Assembly: GCA_028291515.1 (NCBI GenBank)
Contig: JAQGHU010000114.1
Coordinates: 1-64,000 of the forward strand
Origin: Schlesneria sp.
GTDB taxonomy: Bacteria; Planctomycetota; Planctomycetia; Planctomycetales; Planctomycetaceae
Length of the DNA: 64,000 nucleotides
Direction of reading: 5' to 3'
A program made the position numbers and the translations under genes. Of the stretch, positions 26,668 to 36,122 are shown one piece after another. The notes under the pieces were generated by a model that saw only the letters and a list, made by a program, of their open reading frames with translations, had not been told where the DNA came from and did not search any database. Position 1 is the stretch's first letter. Each line of letters begins with the position of its first letter.

Positions 26668-27555
26668 GTGACAACCAAGACCCTCGTCGATCCCGCGTTC
26701 TTCAGCCGACTCGACAACCTCGAGTTGCGGGCGCGCGGGATCGTGGAAGGTTTTCTACACGGGTTACACCGCAGTCCGTTTGTCGGGTTCAGCGTCGAGT
26801 TTGCCTCCCATCGCGAATACGCGCAGGGAGATGATCTACGGCATGTGAATTGGAAGTTGTACGCTCGAACGAAGCGGCTTTATGTCAAAGAGTTCGATGC
26901 CGAGACCAATATGAATCTGCATCTGCTGGTCGATATCAGCGGATCAATGGAGTGTGCGAACAAGGGTCACAGCAAACTGTCGTATGCGACTACCCTCGCC
27001 GCGGCGCTGGCACATTTGGCACTGAAGCAGCACGACGCAGTCGGGTTAACGTTATTCGCCGATGAAGTCGTCGCGCATCTGGAACCACGAGCGAAGCCGC
27101 ACCAGTTGGATGAGATTCTGGCCGCGATTTCAACGACGAAGGCTCGACCAAAATCGGATGCCTCGCGGGCGCTGCACCAGGCAGCGGAATTGTGTCAGCA
27201 TCGCGGCATGGTCGTCGTGATCAGCGACTTCTTCGACGACAGAGAAGCGATCACTCGCGGATTCGATCAGCTTCGATATCGGCAGCACGAAGTTCTCGCG
27301 TTTCAAATCTGGGATCCTTGGGAGAGGAACTTACCTCTCGATGGAAACATCTGTTTCAGCGACATGGAAACGCGCGAAGAAATTACCACGCATGCTGATG
27401 GCATCCGCGAGAAGTACCTTGTCGCCATCGACGAATGGCGATCGGAACTCGCTCGCGATTGTCTGAAGCGCGGAATCGACCGGGTCGAGATGACGACTGA
27501 CGATCCGCTCGACAAAGCGCTACTGGATTATCTGGTTCACAGAACAAAAGTTTGA
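26668..27555 (+). CDS. DUF58 (VWA-like) protein
   Basis: 295 residues from a GTG start. DUF58 features are FVGFSVEFASHREYAQGDDLRHVNWKLYARTKRL, followed by a VWA-like fold with the metal-ion site DISGSM. A later VVVISDFFDD strand matches the VWA domain. No membrane segment, so it should be cytoplasmic. In MoxR operons the DUF58 protein is thought to be a partner of the ATPase. It lies between two copies of the secreted paralogue family. Confidence 0.93.
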   Translation: MTTKTLVDPAFFSRLDNLELRARGIVEGFLHGLHRSPFVGFSVEFASHREYAQGDDLRHVNWKLYARTKRLYVKEFDAETNMNLHLLVDISGSMECANKGHSKLSYATTLAAALAHLALKQHDAVGLTLFADEVVAHLEPRAKPHQLDEILAAISTTKARPKSDASRALHQAAELCQHRGMVVVISDFFDDREAITRGFDQLRYRQHEVLAFQIWDPWERNLPLDGNICFSDMETREEITTHADGIREKYLVAIDEWRSELARDCLKRGIDRVEMTTDDPLDKALLDYLVHRTKV

Positions 27556-27642
27556 GAAGGGAAATCCGAGAAACCGAAGCTCCGAGCTGCGAGAGCCCAC
27601 ATCCGGGTAAGTCAACATCCTGAATACAGAGTTAGACGAGCA

Positions 27643-28428
27643 ATGTCCGGCATTTCGATTTTCATCACGCTGACTTTGATCGGCCAGGCAGCAGCCGAAG
27701 CCCCGGCGGTGGTTGCTTTGAATAGCGAAGCGTCGCTGAAGCTGCTGCAACAGCGAGTCGAGACGACGCAAGTCCGCCTGACGAAGGACCCTGATGTCAA
27801 CATGAAGATCGTGACGACTCCGGTGTTCCGATACAGCGATGAGTTGCGGCAAATTGAGGATGCCGGGTTGTGGCTATGGACAGACCGGGGGCGTCCCGCG
27901 GCGGTGATGAAAGTGGAACGATATAAACTGGGACTTCATCCACGTCAGTGGCTCTATTGTTTCGTATCGCTGTCGCCGGAACTCATTTCGGCAGAATGGC
28001 CTAACGAGCGGAAGTATCAAGCTCGCCAGCCGGGAGTCGTTTGGAAATCGTTTGACGATGTGCCGAAGGAAACTCGCCCTGCCCGATTGATTCAAATGCG
28101 TGAAATTGCTCGCCGGTTTTCAGCGGAGATCATCGATTTCAAAGACGTGCCGCGTCAGATGCGGATGCTCGCCCGCCCCCTCTATCGCTACGAGGACGGT
28201 GTCAACGGGGATGGTTGCCTGTTCGGATTTACCGGCACCGGTACAAACCCGGACCTCTTGCTGATGTTGGACAGTGACGCTGATGGGAATTGGCAGTATG
28301 GCCTGACGACATTGACCGCCGAAGGATTGCGAGTTCGGCTGAATGAGAAACTTGTGTGGGAAGTGCCTCACACCGGTGACAAGGGAACCGAGTTCCCCAA
28401 CTGGACCTATTTCCTTCCGAATAATTGA
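27643..28428 (+). CDS. Secreted hypothetical protein, paralogue family member 2
   Basis: 261 residues, short signal peptide ISIFITLTLIGQAAAEA. It shares the family blocks PVFRYSDELRQ...LWLWTDRGRP, RLIQMREIARRFSAE, MRMLARPLYRYE, GCLFGFTGTGTNPDLLLMLDS and KLVWEVP. The terminal block has GTNPD instead of GTDPE and DS instead of EA, so this copy has drifted. It sits 87 bases after the DUF58 gene and five bases before the BatA-like gene. No function can be assigned. Confidence 0.85.
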   Translation: MSGISIFITLTLIGQAAAEAPAVVALNSEASLKLLQQRVETTQVRLTKDPDVNMKIVTTPVFRYSDELRQIEDAGLWLWTDRGRPAAVMKVERYKLGLHPRQWLYCFVSLSPELISAEWPNERKYQARQPGVVWKSFDDVPKETRPARLIQMREIARRFSAEIIDFKDVPRQMRMLARPLYRYEDGVNGDGCLFGFTGTGTNPDLLLMLDSDADGNWQYGLTTLTAEGLRVRLNEKLVWEVPHTGDKGTEFPNWTYFLPNN

Positions 28429-28433
28429 CTTAC

Positions 28434-30602
28434 ATGATACCGTCGTTTCTTCAAACTGCATTCCTCTACGGCCTGGCTGCCATCGCAGTGCCAGTGCTGA
28501 TTCATCTCTTCTTCCGGCTCCGAACTAAGCGGGTGGAACTGGGGACAATCCGCTTTCTGCGAATTGCTCTGGAAGAGAATGCACGGCGGCGGAAGGTGAT
28601 GCGATGGCTGCTGCTCACCCTGCGAATATTGTTGGTGGCACTCCTCGTCGGACTGTTTGCCAGACCGTACTTCACTGCGGCTGCCACCGGTGGCGATAAG
28701 GAATTGCTGGTCGTTCTGATCGATCAATCAGCCACCATGCAGCTCAAGGGAGAGAACGGACGATTGATCGATCAGGCCGTTGCTGATGCCAGGAAGCTGA
28801 TCGAAGCCGCAGGAACACAGACCCGAATTGAAGTCGCATTCTTCGATCACGAAGTGCATCCCGTGACCGATTCCAAGATCGATGGCAGCGCCACTAGCAG
28901 TGTTGTCCTCTCCAAGGTTCAGGCTCCGTCCTTGCTATTCGGTGCCACCAGCTTTGGCTCGGCGATCGCGTGGGCTCGCGATGTTTGTGTCAAGGCCCCA
29001 GTTGGAGCCAAGCAACTGCACCTCTTCACTGACCTGCAACAATCGGGGCTCGACTGGGCCGAAATCGAACCATTGCCGGCCGAAGTGTCACCGCATCTGC
29101 ACGATGTCGGTCGACCGATTGTCAACAACGCGGCCGTGACGGAAGTGCGCACGCCGCGACTCTGGGTTCGGCCAGGTGAATCGCCGACGATTCGAGCATC
29201 CGTGCTGAATGCCGGGACGTTCGCGTTGAATGAAGTCGCGATTGTGTTGGAGATCGGTCGAGTCGAAGTGGCCGATGATCGCTCTGTGAGCGAACGTTCT
29301 CGGACAGAGTCCAAAGTCCTTCCCAATACCGATTTCGCAAAGCTTGCCGAGCGGATTACCAAGCGAGAGCGAGTGAAACTGGAACCGGGATCGACGATCA
29401 CACTGGATTTCGACTTACCCGCACTCAGCGAAGGCTTGTGGCAGGGACGGGTGACAGCCGAGTACGACGACGACTTGCCATTCGACAATCAACGGTATTT
29501 CGCGATTTCTGCAACGCCAGCCTATCGAGTACTTGTTGTCAGCGGCGAAGCCGATGGTGCATCTGTCACCAGTGAGACCTATTTCTTGGACGCTGCGTTG
29601 CGCTTGGCCGAACTGGGTGATTCCTATTCGGCCAGTCCATTCGCCCCGACTCTGATGTCCTATGTTGACGGTGCCAGCCTACCCAAGCTCTCTGATTTCG
29701 ATGCCACCGTACTGGTGAATGTTCCGAACATCACGCCTTTGGACGCGGCATCGCTGGCATCGTTCGTTCAAGGTGGAGGTGGGTTGCTCGTGTTCACCGG
29801 CGACAACGTCACGGCAGCAAGTTGCGCGGCACTCACCCATGCCGGATTGAGCGCGGGCGAGATCGGCGAGATCAAAGTCACGAATGACTTGCCGTGGCGC
29901 TTGAATCACTGGGACGCCAAGCATCCGGTGTTCGAACCGCTGAGTGACCCGCAGCATGGCGATCTGCGGAGGCTGGTCTTCGCAGCCTACACGAAGGTGA
30001 CTCCTGCAAAAGACGCGTCCGTGCTGGCTCAATTCAGTACCAACGCACCGGCCGTTCTTGAACGTCGAGTCGGCAATGGCACAGTACTGTGGGTCACAAC
30101 TTCTTGCGGACGAGAGTGGAGCGATTGGTGCCGCAGCCAATTATTCCTGCCGACTGTGCACCAGCTACTCGGCTACGAAGTTGGGTTGACAGCGGGTGGT
30201 CGAGTGAGAATGCGACTGGTTGACGTGGAAAGCAGAAGTCCGAACCCAGCAGACGAGGAGCAGAATGGACCGATCCCTTCCTCAGAGGCTTCGTTTTCTA
30301 CAACTGCGAAGTCAGATGCCCTACCGCGAGCAGCCCTGCGTCCCGGCGTCGAGCAATCGGAGCGATATGCCGAGGTGATCAACACCAGTCCGCGTGAATC
30401 CGATACGGACCGTTGCACGGTGAAGGAATTTGAAGAACGTTTCGCGATAAAAGTCGTCGAAGGCAACGGCACGTCGGTCATCGAGGCCAAGGGGCCAGGA
30501 AATGTTGAACTTCGCCAGGACGAGTTCTGGCATTGGGTTGCCTATGCCTTGCTGGCCGTCTTGCTGCTCGAAGGGTTTGTGGGGAATCGCACGACGGCAT
30601 GA
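28434..30602 (+). CDS. BatA-like membrane protein with VWA-type domain
   Basis: About 722 residues from ATG 28434 (MIPSFLQ); the track's TTG start nine bases earlier adds three codons. The N-terminus is the BatA aerotolerance domain: one helix (FLYGLAAIAVPVLIHLFF), the loop KRVELGTIRFL, and a second helix (LLLTLRILLVALLVGLFARPYF). A VWA-like domain follows with a partial metal-site motif, LIDQSATM. The middle has a CARDB/Ig-like segment, then a GATase-like fold (GGGLLVFTGDNV), and a final membrane helix near the C-terminus. It matches planctomycete BatA homologues that follow DUF58, and is likely a periplasmic-facing partner of the MoxR system. Confidence 0.88.
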   Translation: MIPSFLQTAFLYGLAAIAVPVLIHLFFRLRTKRVELGTIRFLRIALEENARRRKVMRWLLLTLRILLVALLVGLFARPYFTAAATGGDKELLVVLIDQSATMQLKGENGRLIDQAVADARKLIEAAGTQTRIEVAFFDHEVHPVTDSKIDGSATSSVVLSKVQAPSLLFGATSFGSAIAWARDVCVKAPVGAKQLHLFTDLQQSGLDWAEIEPLPAEVSPHLHDVGRPIVNNAAVTEVRTPRLWVRPGESPTIRASVLNAGTFALNEVAIVLEIGRVEVADDRSVSERSRTESKVLPNTDFAKLAERITKRERVKLEPGSTITLDFDLPALSEGLWQGRVTAEYDDDLPFDNQRYFAISATPAYRVLVVSGEADGASVTSETYFLDAALRLAELGDSYSASPFAPTLMSYVDGASLPKLSDFDATVLVNVPNITPLDAASLASFVQGGGGLLVFTGDNVTAASCAALTHAGLSAGEIGEIKVTNDLPWRLNHWDAKHPVFEPLSDPQHGDLRRLVFAAYTKVTPAKDASVLAQFSTNAPAVLERRVGNGTVLWVTTSCGREWSDWCRSQLFLPTVHQLLGYEVGLTAGGRVRMRLVDVESRSPNPADEEQNGPIPSSEASFSTTAKSDALPRAALRPGVEQSERYAEVINTSPRESDTDRCTVKEFEERFAIKVVEGNGTSVIEAKGPGNVELRQDEFWHWVAYALLAVLLLEGFVGNRTTA

Positions 30603-30654
30603 GGCGTGAATTGTCGAAGTCATTGATGGTCATCGATCAGAACTGAGATCAAGC

Positions 30655-33087
30655 ATGAGCACGATCAATCGCGAGTCCGCATTCCTTAATCGATTTCGAT
30701 CGGTGTGGGCACGGAAACGGCGAGTGGAATTGGGGCAGGTTGGCGTCACGATGCTGCTGCTGGCATTGCTGAGCGTTGGCCTGTTGGCATTTGCCGACTA
30801 CAGGTTGGAACTGGCTCTCTCGGCGCGGCTCGTTGCGCTGGTGGCGCTGACTGGAACGGTGTTACTCTTCGCGGCAGGATCGCTGTGGCGGAGAGTGAGG
30901 CATTGGAGTCAGCCGACAACCGCCGCGGAAATCGAGGCCGCGTTTCCTCAACTGGGCCAGTCAGTCCGCACGACGGTGCAGTTCGGGACGATGAAGGTCG
31001 AACAAGTGCAGTCTGAGGGTGTTGCCACGACCCTTGTCACAGCCCTCGCGGAACAGACTCGTCAGCACGCTCTTCCTCTGCCCATCGAAGACGTGGTACC
31101 AGTCAAGCGATTGGCATGGATCGGAGTTGCACTCGTCGCGATCGCAGCCGCATTCGCGGGGGCCATGGCTGTCGATTGGGAGTGGCGGAATGCAGCGTCG
31201 CGCGCGTTCCTCGGGGATGATCCGTATCGCCAACTCGAAGTTCTTCCCGGAAATCAAACGGTTAGTGAGGGTGGCGAAACGACAATTGACATCGCGCTGA
31301 TTGGGCGCACGAATCGCGAAGTCCTCCTGTTCACGCGGCCCGCTGAAGAAGCGGAGGCAGATTGGACCGAACGAACGCTTCAGAAGAAGGATCCGGAAGA
31401 CAGAAGTCCAAATTCTGCTCGCCAACGCGGCAAATCCACCGATCCTGCGATCGCCTTGACATTGACCTCTGAAGCTCTGTCTTCCACCTCCCGGCCGCGA
31501 GCAGAGTTTGTTGCCAAGCTTGATCGTCTGACGAAGCCCGTGGAATACCGCGTCACAGCAGGTCCGTTAGCAAGTGTCATCTATCGCATCGACATTCGCC
31601 GGCCATTGAGGATCGATGAGATTAAGGTGGACCTCACGCCGCCGACGTATACGGGGCAGCCGACAAGTACGTCTCTGGATGCGAATCTGAGTGTGCTGGA
31701 AGGAACGCATGCGAAGTTTGTGATTCAGTTCGACAAGCCTGTGAAATCAGCATCGCTGGTCTTCGCGCCGCGGAGGCAACCCGTTGACGACGAGGACAAG
31801 AATGAACCGGAAGTGAGGCCGCTGACGCTCGAAAAGTCGCAACTCAGCAATCCGCCGCTTGAAGCTCAAAGTCGCAGAGACTCGCGAGGGTCAGCTTCCG
31901 AGGGGCCGAAATTAGCAACTATCGAACTCCCGCTGACCGAGGATCGCAACTACAGCATCGTGGCCGAGGCGGAAGATGGCATGTTCCTTGCCGAGAACAA
32001 ATACCGAATTCGTGTCCGCCAGGATCAGCCACCGCAAGTCTCCTTTGAGTCACCGGACGAAAAGACAGAAGTCCACACGCTGGCCGAACTGGCGATGCGG
32101 ATTCGCGTCCGGGACGACTACGGACTCGCCAAGGCAGGAGTCATCTTTCAGGTCAATAACGAACAGGAAGTTCCACTCATAGCAGAGGACTTCGCGATCG
32201 TTGCCGTGGCTGCGGACGAACTGGCATCGGTCGGCAGGATCTCGCCCACGACGCAGGCGGCACTCGAAAAAGTACTTCCGCTGGAGTACTTCGAATTGAC
32301 TCAGAAGGACAGCGTGATGTACTTCGCGTTTGCCGAGGACAACCGCCCTGACAAGCCACAACGCACTGAAACTGAAATGAGGTTCATCGACATTCGGCCA
32401 TTTAAACGGACCTATTCCGTGGTCGACCCGGACCCAATGAACGGAATGGGTGGAGGGCCGGGACTAAAGTCGCTGGAAGAGCTGATTGAACGTCAGCGGT
32501 ACGGGTTGAATCGCACCATGCAGGTTGAAAAGCAGTCCGCAGTCGGGCGGATGCCAGACGCCACGTCGTTGGAAGGATTGATGACGTTCGAAAAGGAGTT
32601 GGCCGGAAACGTGCGTGACACCGCGGAAAACCTGCAATCGCGCGGGATTGTTGATGTGGAACTGTTCTTCCAGGCGGAAGCGGCCATGCTGGCCGCCGTC
32701 GATTCTCTGTCTGTCGGCAAGTGGGAGAACGCCACATTGCAGATGCGTGATGCGTTGAAGGCGCTGATTGAGGCCCGAAACCTGATCAGCCTATTCATAT
32801 TGAAGAATCCGACTCCAGCACAACTCGCGGAAATGCGGTGGCTTGATCGGTTGATGGCTCAGAAAATACGCCGCCCGAAGACCGACAAGGAAGAAGCTCG
32901 CGAATTGATCCGTCGACTGGAGGCGTTGATCAGTGACGAAGCGGCTGTCGTGAGTGGATTGGAATCCGGCGAAGAAACGAAGCCAGAGGTGACTGAAACG
33001 GATTTGTCACTGCCGCAGAAGTCTGTGACAAGTGACCCGAAGTCAGCAGGCAGTAATCCGGCGTCAGAAGAAACCAAAGAGAATTAG
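30655..33087 (+). CDS. Large membrane-anchored protein, DUF4175-like
   Basis: 810 residues. Two N-terminal helices (VTMLLLALLSVGLLAFADY and LVALVALTGTVLLFAAGSLW) are followed by a short helical region, a third helix (LAWIGVALVAIAAAFAGAMAV), then a long extracytoplasmic part with beta-rich Ig-like stretches (RPLRIDEIKVDLTPPTYTGQP) and a helical C-terminal third. The layout resembles the DUF4175-type proteins that follow BatA-like genes in planctomycetes. The family name is tentative. It is in the MoxR array, 52 bases after the BatA-like gene. Near the C-terminus the sequence becomes Ser/Pro/Glu-rich and disordered. Confidence 0.65.
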   Translation: MSTINRESAFLNRFRSVWARKRRVELGQVGVTMLLLALLSVGLLAFADYRLELALSARLVALVALTGTVLLFAAGSLWRRVRHWSQPTTAAEIEAAFPQLGQSVRTTVQFGTMKVEQVQSEGVATTLVTALAEQTRQHALPLPIEDVVPVKRLAWIGVALVAIAAAFAGAMAVDWEWRNAASRAFLGDDPYRQLEVLPGNQTVSEGGETTIDIALIGRTNREVLLFTRPAEEAEADWTERTLQKKDPEDRSPNSARQRGKSTDPAIALTLTSEALSSTSRPRAEFVAKLDRLTKPVEYRVTAGPLASVIYRIDIRRPLRIDEIKVDLTPPTYTGQPTSTSLDANLSVLEGTHAKFVIQFDKPVKSASLVFAPRRQPVDDEDKNEPEVRPLTLEKSQLSNPPLEAQSRRDSRGSASEGPKLATIELPLTEDRNYSIVAEAEDGMFLAENKYRIRVRQDQPPQVSFESPDEKTEVHTLAELAMRIRVRDDYGLAKAGVIFQVNNEQEVPLIAEDFAIVAVAADELASVGRISPTTQAALEKVLPLEYFELTQKDSVMYFAFAEDNRPDKPQRTETEMRFIDIRPFKRTYSVVDPDPMNGMGGGPGLKSLEELIERQRYGLNRTMQVEKQSAVGRMPDATSLEGLMTFEKELAGNVRDTAENLQSRGIVDVELFFQAEAAMLAAVDSLSVGKWENATLQMRDALKALIEARNLISLFILKNPTPAQLAEMRWLDRLMAQKIRRPKTDKEEARELIRRLEALISDEAAVVSGLESGEETKPEVTETDLSLPQKSVTSDPKSAGSNPASEETKEN

Positions 33088-33161
33088 TCGCGAATCGCAG
33101 ACAAGTTCAGTTTCACGCGACAAGTGGTGAGCTCCGACGGGGCGAAAGGCAGAATGAAATC

Positions 33162-35093
33162 ATGACGGCAATTCATCGCATGTTCTTGGCCGCTTTGACA
33201 TTCGTCTTCCTTCAAGTGACCGATTCATCGGGGCAGGATAAGTCGGCACCCAATGCTTCTGATCCATTGAAATCAGCGAAGCCTATGCGGGCTCAATTGC
33301 AGGAAAAGCAGATCGATGTGTCACTTGAAGCTCGCGACATCGAGCGGGTTCTGAGCAAGCTCAAAAAGGCGTCGGAGCTTTCCAAGCAGCGGATTACGGA
33401 AGCGGCCATTAAAGCGGAATCGGCATCCGTGTCGCTTGAAAAGGGAAACTCAAAAGCGGCGAGCGAGGAGGCCCGACAGACGGCCGAGATGTTCAAAGAG
33501 ATCGCCAAACAACTGGAGGCGTTACTGAAGGAAGAGACCCCACAGCGGATCGCCGAGGCACGACAGTTGGCTCAACAGCTTGCCAAGGCAGAACGCGACT
33601 TCGCAGAGCAGCTTGAAGAAGCATTGAAGCCAATGCAGGGAAACGGAAAAGCGAAAAGCGATGCTCAGTCGAAGGCGACTTCGAAGAATGGCTCCGGTGG
33701 CAACAGCGACGAAAATAAATCTCAGGACGAGAACAAAGGAAGAAGCGGCAACGAAAAGGAAGCCGACAAAAGCGGTGACAGGCCACAATCCAAGGGCGGA
33801 ATAGGCCAGGAACCGGCTGACGGACTTGGTGGTCGCGATCCGAGCACGGAAAAAAATAAGCCGATGGAGAGCCAAGCAAAGAAGCCCGGTGCTGGCCCCT
33901 CACTCGACGGTTCAAATGATCCAGATGACATGAGCGGCGATAAGGCGCCACCCGAGGGAGGGCCAGGTGCGAAGCCCGATGACAAGCCGAAAGGTGGTGG
34001 CTCTGGCAAGAACAAAAACGAGTCCGCGGATCGCGACAACAAGAGGCCCGGTCCTGGTGACATGCCGGACGGCCCGAACAATAGAATTTCTGAGGGCACT
34101 GAAAAGAAGGATCCGACCAACGGAGCAAGCAAAGAGCCAGGCGACAAGACTAAAGGTGGCGGCTCGGGAAACGGCAAAATTGAACCGAAGGAAGATGTCG
34201 CCAAAGGGGGATCGGGTCGCGGTAACCGTGATACCAGAAAGTCTGAGGGTTCAGGTGGTGCTGGCATTGAACGACTGAATGACAGGCGCCGCGATGGCAT
34301 GGGGCAGGCTCTGACAGCCGCCGAGCTTCGCGAAATGGTGGCTGAACGTGCCGCCATGTTGGCCGAATCGGGCAAGACATTACAGGACGTGTTGCAAGAG
34401 ATCGCCAAATCAACGGACCCGGGCGACAAAGACTCGGTCGCAAAAATCGGAGCGGTGCTTAAGGAAATCAACATCGACAAGTTGGTTAAAGAGATGAGTC
34501 AGGTCTCGCAGATGATTCAATCTAAGAAGGACGGGGATGCGAAGCTGTCGAGTCTTGATGTTGCCGAACGTCTGGAAATCATGGCTCAACGATTGGATAC
34601 CGCTTATCGAGCCATCGTTGCGCCGCAGGCGGAAGAATTGCGAAAGCTCGAACAAGCTCTCCTCGATCTACGTGAGCGCCTCGAAAAACTCGAAACACCT
34701 TCACAAGTGGCAGGCTGGCACCGCGATCTGCGCGAGTTGCTGAACGAACTCGATAAGTTGGGAGTGAGTCTGAAAGCACGCGAAGAGTTCGAGAAGGAGA
34801 TGAAGAAGATGGGCTTCAGCATCGACTTGGATCGAACGAAGCAGATTCCCGACTGGAGTCTGGTCGATGGACGTTACGTCGTCCCGGACAATTTCAAGGT
34901 GCCATTGATCAACTTGCAAGAAGACATTCAACAACGACTCCAAGCCCTTATTCTTGGTGACTTAGGCAACATCTCAGACGATGCAATGCCACCGAAGTAC
35001 CAGGAACTGGTCGAGCGGTACTATCAGGTGTTGTCACGCCAGAACGGAACATCAGGGACGGCGAAGAAGCCGGCACCTCGAAATCGCAAATGA
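33162..35093 (+). CDS. Secreted coiled-coil protein with long low-complexity region
   Basis: 643 residues. Signal peptide MFLAALTFVFLQVTDSSGQ, then an Ala/Glu/Lys/Gln-rich coiled coil to about residue 165. Residues about 165-380 are a highly charged Gly/Lys/Asp/Ser/Pro/Asn-rich low-complexity stretch with repeated KGGGSG and DKPKGG units. The C-terminal 250 residues are again coiled coil (VAERLEIMAQRLDTAYRAIV...). No enzymatic motif. Such disordered-linker proteins follow the DUF4175-like gene in related planctomycete loci. I infer a structural role in a periplasmic complex. No family name known to me. Confidence 0.7.
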   Translation: MTAIHRMFLAALTFVFLQVTDSSGQDKSAPNASDPLKSAKPMRAQLQEKQIDVSLEARDIERVLSKLKKASELSKQRITEAAIKAESASVSLEKGNSKAASEEARQTAEMFKEIAKQLEALLKEETPQRIAEARQLAQQLAKAERDFAEQLEEALKPMQGNGKAKSDAQSKATSKNGSGGNSDENKSQDENKGRSGNEKEADKSGDRPQSKGGIGQEPADGLGGRDPSTEKNKPMESQAKKPGAGPSLDGSNDPDDMSGDKAPPEGGPGAKPDDKPKGGGSGKNKNESADRDNKRPGPGDMPDGPNNRISEGTEKKDPTNGASKEPGDKTKGGGSGNGKIEPKEDVAKGGSGRGNRDTRKSEGSGGAGIERLNDRRRDGMGQALTAAELREMVAERAAMLAESGKTLQDVLQEIAKSTDPGDKDSVAKIGAVLKEINIDKLVKEMSQVSQMIQSKKDGDAKLSSLDVAERLEIMAQRLDTAYRAIVAPQAEELRKLEQALLDLRERLEKLETPSQVAGWHRDLRELLNELDKLGVSLKAREEFEKEMKKMGFSIDLDRTKQIPDWSLVDGRYVVPDNFKVPLINLQEDIQQRLQALILGDLGNISDDAMPPKYQELVERYYQVLSRQNGTSGTAKKPAPRNRK

Positions 35094-35099
35094 ACCATT

Positions 35100-35163
35100 C
35101 GAGTGTCGCAGGAGTAGAGCCTGCTGGCCGCGCCCCCCCGACTTCCATGGTGCGACTCACTCG
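35100..35163. repeat. Intergenic imperfect inverted repeat
   Basis: CGAGTGTCGCA at 35100-35110 is inverted at 35151-35163 as TGCGACTCACTCG, an 11-bp match with a 2-base bulge around a 40-base loop. It lies between the coiled-coil gene and paralogue 3 and may be an RNA hairpin or terminator; no T-tract follows. Confidence 0.3.
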
Positions 35164-35214
35164 ATCTAGCAACTGCCAGTCTCGTCATATTCAAACAGCA
35201 TCCACGGGTTCATC

Positions 35215-36063
35215 ATGACAACGTCCTTGATTTGGCTGGTCGCACTCATTGGTCAGGCATCGGATTCGTCCGACCTGACCGAGAAGGAAGTGACACGGAT
35301 ATTGGAGCCGTATTTCCAGCAGCAGGCCGCGGAATACGAGTTCTTTCTTGATGAAGCGCGCAAGCAGAAGCTCGAACACGTCGCGAAACCCGCCATGCGC
35401 TGGACGGCCCTCGGTAACTACGGAACCGTCTGGGTCTGGACGCGTCAGGGGCGTCCAGAAGTTGTTGGCTGCCTGGGTGCCTATCTGGACCAAAATAGTC
35501 GGTTGAATGGATTTCATGAGTTTCACTCGCTGACGCTCAAGCCATTGCAGAAGGTTCAGGTTGGCAACGATCACTCCTGGCAATCTCGCAACGCGGGCGT
35601 CGATCTGAAGCTGTTAAACGATGCCGACGCGCCGGCAGCGAATGACAAACTGCGACTAATTCAAATGCGAGCCCTTGCACGAGACTTCACCGCGATGATG
35701 CGCTCGGATGATAAAACGCACACGCTTCGGCTAGCCACGACACCATTGTACCGATACCAAAGCAGCAACCCCGAAGTCTTGGATGGCGCGTTGTTCAGCT
35801 TCCTGTGGGACAACGGCACGGATCCCGAATTTCTACTACTGCTGGAGGCCCGGCAAACGCCAGAAGGCCAACGATGGCACTACGCCCCCGTTCGATTCAC
35901 AACTCGTGAGCTATGGTTAGTTCGCGACAGTAAAGAGGTCTGGCGTGTTCCGGCCTCTGACGAATTCTGGACCTCACGCGTTCTACGCGATAGTTACGCA
36001 TCCTGTGCGACGGGAGTGCTTGATCTGGAGGTCATCAAGAACGAGCAGGAATCGAAAAAGTAA
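35215..36063 (+). CDS. Secreted hypothetical protein, paralogue family member 3
   Basis: 282 residues, with a short, weak signal sequence (SLIWLVALIGQASDSSD). Family blocks: AMRWTALGN...VWVWTRQGRPEVV, GFHEFHSL, LRLIQMRALARDFTAM, LRLATTPLYRYQ, GALFSFLWDNGTDPEFLLLLEA and KEVWRVP. The GTDPE-type motif is intact and FHEFHSL is shared with members 6 and 7 (HEFHAL, HEFHSL). It lies 121 bases after the coiled-coil gene and 59 bases before the VWA gene. Function unknown. Confidence 0.85.
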   Translation: MTTSLIWLVALIGQASDSSDLTEKEVTRILEPYFQQQAAEYEFFLDEARKQKLEHVAKPAMRWTALGNYGTVWVWTRQGRPEVVGCLGAYLDQNSRLNGFHEFHSLTLKPLQKVQVGNDHSWQSRNAGVDLKLLNDADAPAANDKLRLIQMRALARDFTAMMRSDDKTHTLRLATTPLYRYQSSNPEVLDGALFSFLWDNGTDPEFLLLLEARQTPEGQRWHYAPVRFTTRELWLVRDSKEVWRVPASDEFWTSRVLRDSYASCATGVLDLEVIKNEQESKK

Positions 36064-36122
36064 AACTCGCGCCACACGATTTCAGTCTGACAACACCTGG
36101 CTTCCCTCATCGAACGCACACC